Position numbers and translations under genes: made by a program. Under the pieces are notes generated by a model, which saw only the letters and a list, made by a program, of their open reading frames with translations, was not told the origin of the DNA and searched no databases. Below, one piece after another: positions 13,573-14,477 of a stretch of 14,477 bases of DNA (position 1 is its first letter; every line of letters begins with the position of its first letter). The DNA comes from JBAXAB01 sp037142735. Lineage in GTDB: Bacteria > Patescibacteriota > Minisyncoccia > Phycocordibacterales > CAIZLB01. The stretch is taken from NCBI GenBank assembly GCA_037142735.1, contig JBAXAB010000015.1, forward strand, positions 1 through 14,477. Direction: 5' to 3'.

Positions 13573-14343
13573 CTACTTTACATCAAAAGGCACCTTGGGA
13601 ATTACTTCAATAGTTGCAATTCCTCTATCAAATGCAGTCGGCCACGTAAATGTCACATTCTGTCCATTATTATCCGCCAAAATTGGTATATAGGTGCGTG
13701 ATGCCTGAACTGCATTACCGTCTGCGTCATACAAAAGCGCAATAACTTCAATATTTTTATACACATTAGTAGTTTTATTTTTCACCACTGCGTCCAATCG
13801 TGGAGTTGAACTAGCATTTGCTAATACCTCATCAGACACATTAAGATCGGTTGGTTGCCCCCTGTATTTAAACCACACAACATCATTTACAAATTCAAAA
13901 GTGACGTGATCGACGGTTCTTTTACCTGCATTAAAACCTTGCTCAAAAACAGCAAATGTATGAGTTGGAGGAAGAGCGATAGTGTTCTCGGCGACACCAA
14001 TTAACATATTATCTTTATCAAAGACTTTAAAAAGATACCGAGTTGGAGAACCTACATAATCAACATTTGGATTTTGAATATATGCTACAAGGTTATAAAT
14101 GGAACCAGATACGGGAAAAGGTCTTGACCATTCTATGAGTGGCTGAGGCACTACCTGATCAAGACAGGCACGTGGACACACCCCTCCACAGTCAACACCA
14201 ACCTCGCTTTGATTCTGAATACCATCACTACATGTTGGAGTGTGACGAATAAAAATCGCATAAATTGGATACGCAGAAACTGCACCTAAAAATAGTAGGA
14301 TCATGCAAATATAGAGAAGCTGACGTCTAGCGGACCATGACAT
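13573..14343 (-). CDS. Membrane-anchored Cys-motif and FxLYD-like protein
   Basis: A 256-residue protein with one N-terminal membrane segment (about 9-31) after a basic start (MSWSARR), giving a signal-anchor with the rest outside. Just beyond it lies a four-cysteine motif: CSDGIQN (38-44), VDCGG (50-54) and CPRAC (56-60), Cys38, 52, 56 and 60. It resembles the DGIxNxxExGVDCGG repeats of secreted bacterial proteins, probably metal-bound or disulfide-linked. Two beta-rich repeats follow: NLVAYIQNPN onward (84-134) and VYKNIEVIALLYDADGN onward (194-235). The second resembles the FxLYD domain. No enzyme motif is visible. It lies first after the rRNA operon and just upstream of rodA, so a cell-envelope role is plausible but unproven. 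Confidence 0.88.
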   Translation of the reverse strand: MSWSARRQLLYICMILLFLGAVSAYPIYAIFIRHTPTCSDGIQNQSEVGVDCGGVCPRACLDQVVPQPLIEWSRPFPVSGSIYNLVAYIQNPNVDYVGSPTRYLFKVFDKDNMLIGVAENTIALPPTHTFAVFEQGFNAGKRTVDHVTFEFVNDVVWFKYRGQPTDLNVSDEVLANASSTPRLDAVVKNKTTNVYKNIEVIALLYDADGNAVQASRTYIPILADNNGQNVTFTWPTAFDRGIATIEVIPKVPFDVK

Positions 14344-14353
14344 ATATAACTAT

Positions 14354-14382
14354 ATTATCACAAGATACACAAAAGCACGCAA
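14354..14382 (-). promoter_or_regulatory. Putative promoter for the membrane-anchored gene and rodA
   Basis: On the minus strand TTGCGT (14377-14382) and GATAAT (14354-14359) are separated by 17 bases. The -10 ends ten bases before the ATG, so the mRNA would have only a few untranslated bases. The -35 lies inside the distal arm of the hairpin that ends the rRNA operon. Confidence 0.45.
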
Positions 14383-14400
14383 ACTTTTTTGCGTTTTTTG
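14372..14400 (-). terminator. rRNA operon terminator (hairpin with runs of A/T on both sides)
   Basis: ACGCAAA (14377-14383) and TTTGCGT (14388-14394) form a perfect seven-base-pair stem with a four-base loop. On the minus strand it follows the 5S gene by about 30 bases and is followed by GCTTTTG. On the plus strand the stem is followed by TTTTT, so it could stop transcription from either side. Confidence 0.65.
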
Positions 14401-14426
14401 TTAATTAAATAGTATTTGAATCCTTT

Positions 14427-14477
14427 GTTCTGGCGACGAGCTACTTTCCCTGGAAATCCAAGTATCATCGCCTCTGG
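14427..14477 (-). rRNA. rrf: 5S ribosomal RNA, 3' part (cut by window edge)
   Basis: Read on the minus strand, the right end contains GGCGATGATACTTGG followed by GGGAAAGTAGCTCGTCGCCAG. This matches the 3' third of bacterial 5S rRNA, where helix IV/V is followed by the strand that closes helix I (typically GAGAGTAGGTCGTCGCCAG). The mature 3' end is placed near 14427 by analogy. The 5' part lies beyond the window. Confidence 0.85.

Noticed and set aside
1..14477. Alternative genetic code with UGA read as glycine (as in Gracilibacteria and Absconditabacteria)
   Set aside because: rodA and the phosphoribosyltransferase gene end at UGA at normal family lengths, and no conserved domain contains an internal UGA.
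1..14477. tRNA genes, CRISPR arrays, transposases or integrases
   Set aside because: None seen. Intergenic gaps are short and hold no cloverleaf or regularly spaced repeats, and no protein shows transposase or recombinase motifs.

Overview
The window looks like chromosome from a Candidate Phyla Radiation bacterium (Patescibacteria), most likely in the Parcubacteria. This is inferred from the AT-rich DNA, the near-absence of Shine-Dalgarno sites, Ser/Thr-rich SecD/SecF linkers, and protein families (phosphohistidine swivel proteins, divergent histidine phosphatases, membrane-anchored FxLYD-like proteins) that I associate with these genomes. No marker gene here proves it. Every gene lies on the minus strand, so transcription runs from right to left.

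The window appears to be bounded by rRNA genes at both ends. The right edge holds the 3' end of a 5S rRNA gene and its terminator. The left edge stops within the first bases of what reads as a 16S rRNA gene, preceded by two promoter-like sites and a structured leader. In transcription order the genes are: a membrane-anchored Cys-rich/FxLYD-like protein, rodA (peptidoglycan glycosyltransferase), a GC-rich orotate-phosphoribosyltransferase-like gene with its own strong ribosome binding site and terminator, secD, secF, a small polytopic membrane protein, and then a six-gene block.

The six-gene block (positions 289-8544) is the most interesting part. Its first gene (D, 691 aa) encodes an ATP-grasp domain, a helical middle region and a phosphohistidine swivel domain. 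This resembles a rifampicin-phosphotransferase-type dikinase and lacks the C-terminal barrel of PEP synthase. Three further genes (C, B and A; 512, 467 and 507 aa) end in the same swivel domain with its histidine but have no ATP-grasp domain. Two histidine-phosphatase-superfamily genes (HP2 and HP1) are interleaved with them, giving the order D, C, HP2, B, HP1, A. The gaps are only 4 to 10 bases. A reasonable hypothesis is a phosphohistidine system in which D charges the swivel histidines of A, B and C in trans, and the phosphatases reset them or act on the products. The substrate is unknown.

Upstream of the block, the translocon accessory pair secDF and the small membrane protein form a tight co-directional run. 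It has its own promoter just beyond the phosphoribosyltransferase terminator. Several predicted promoters lie so close to start codons that leaderless or nearly leaderless mRNAs are expected, consistent with the lack of Shine-Dalgarno sites. The phosphoribosyltransferase gene is the exception in base composition, ribosome binding site and terminator strength, which suggests later acquisition.
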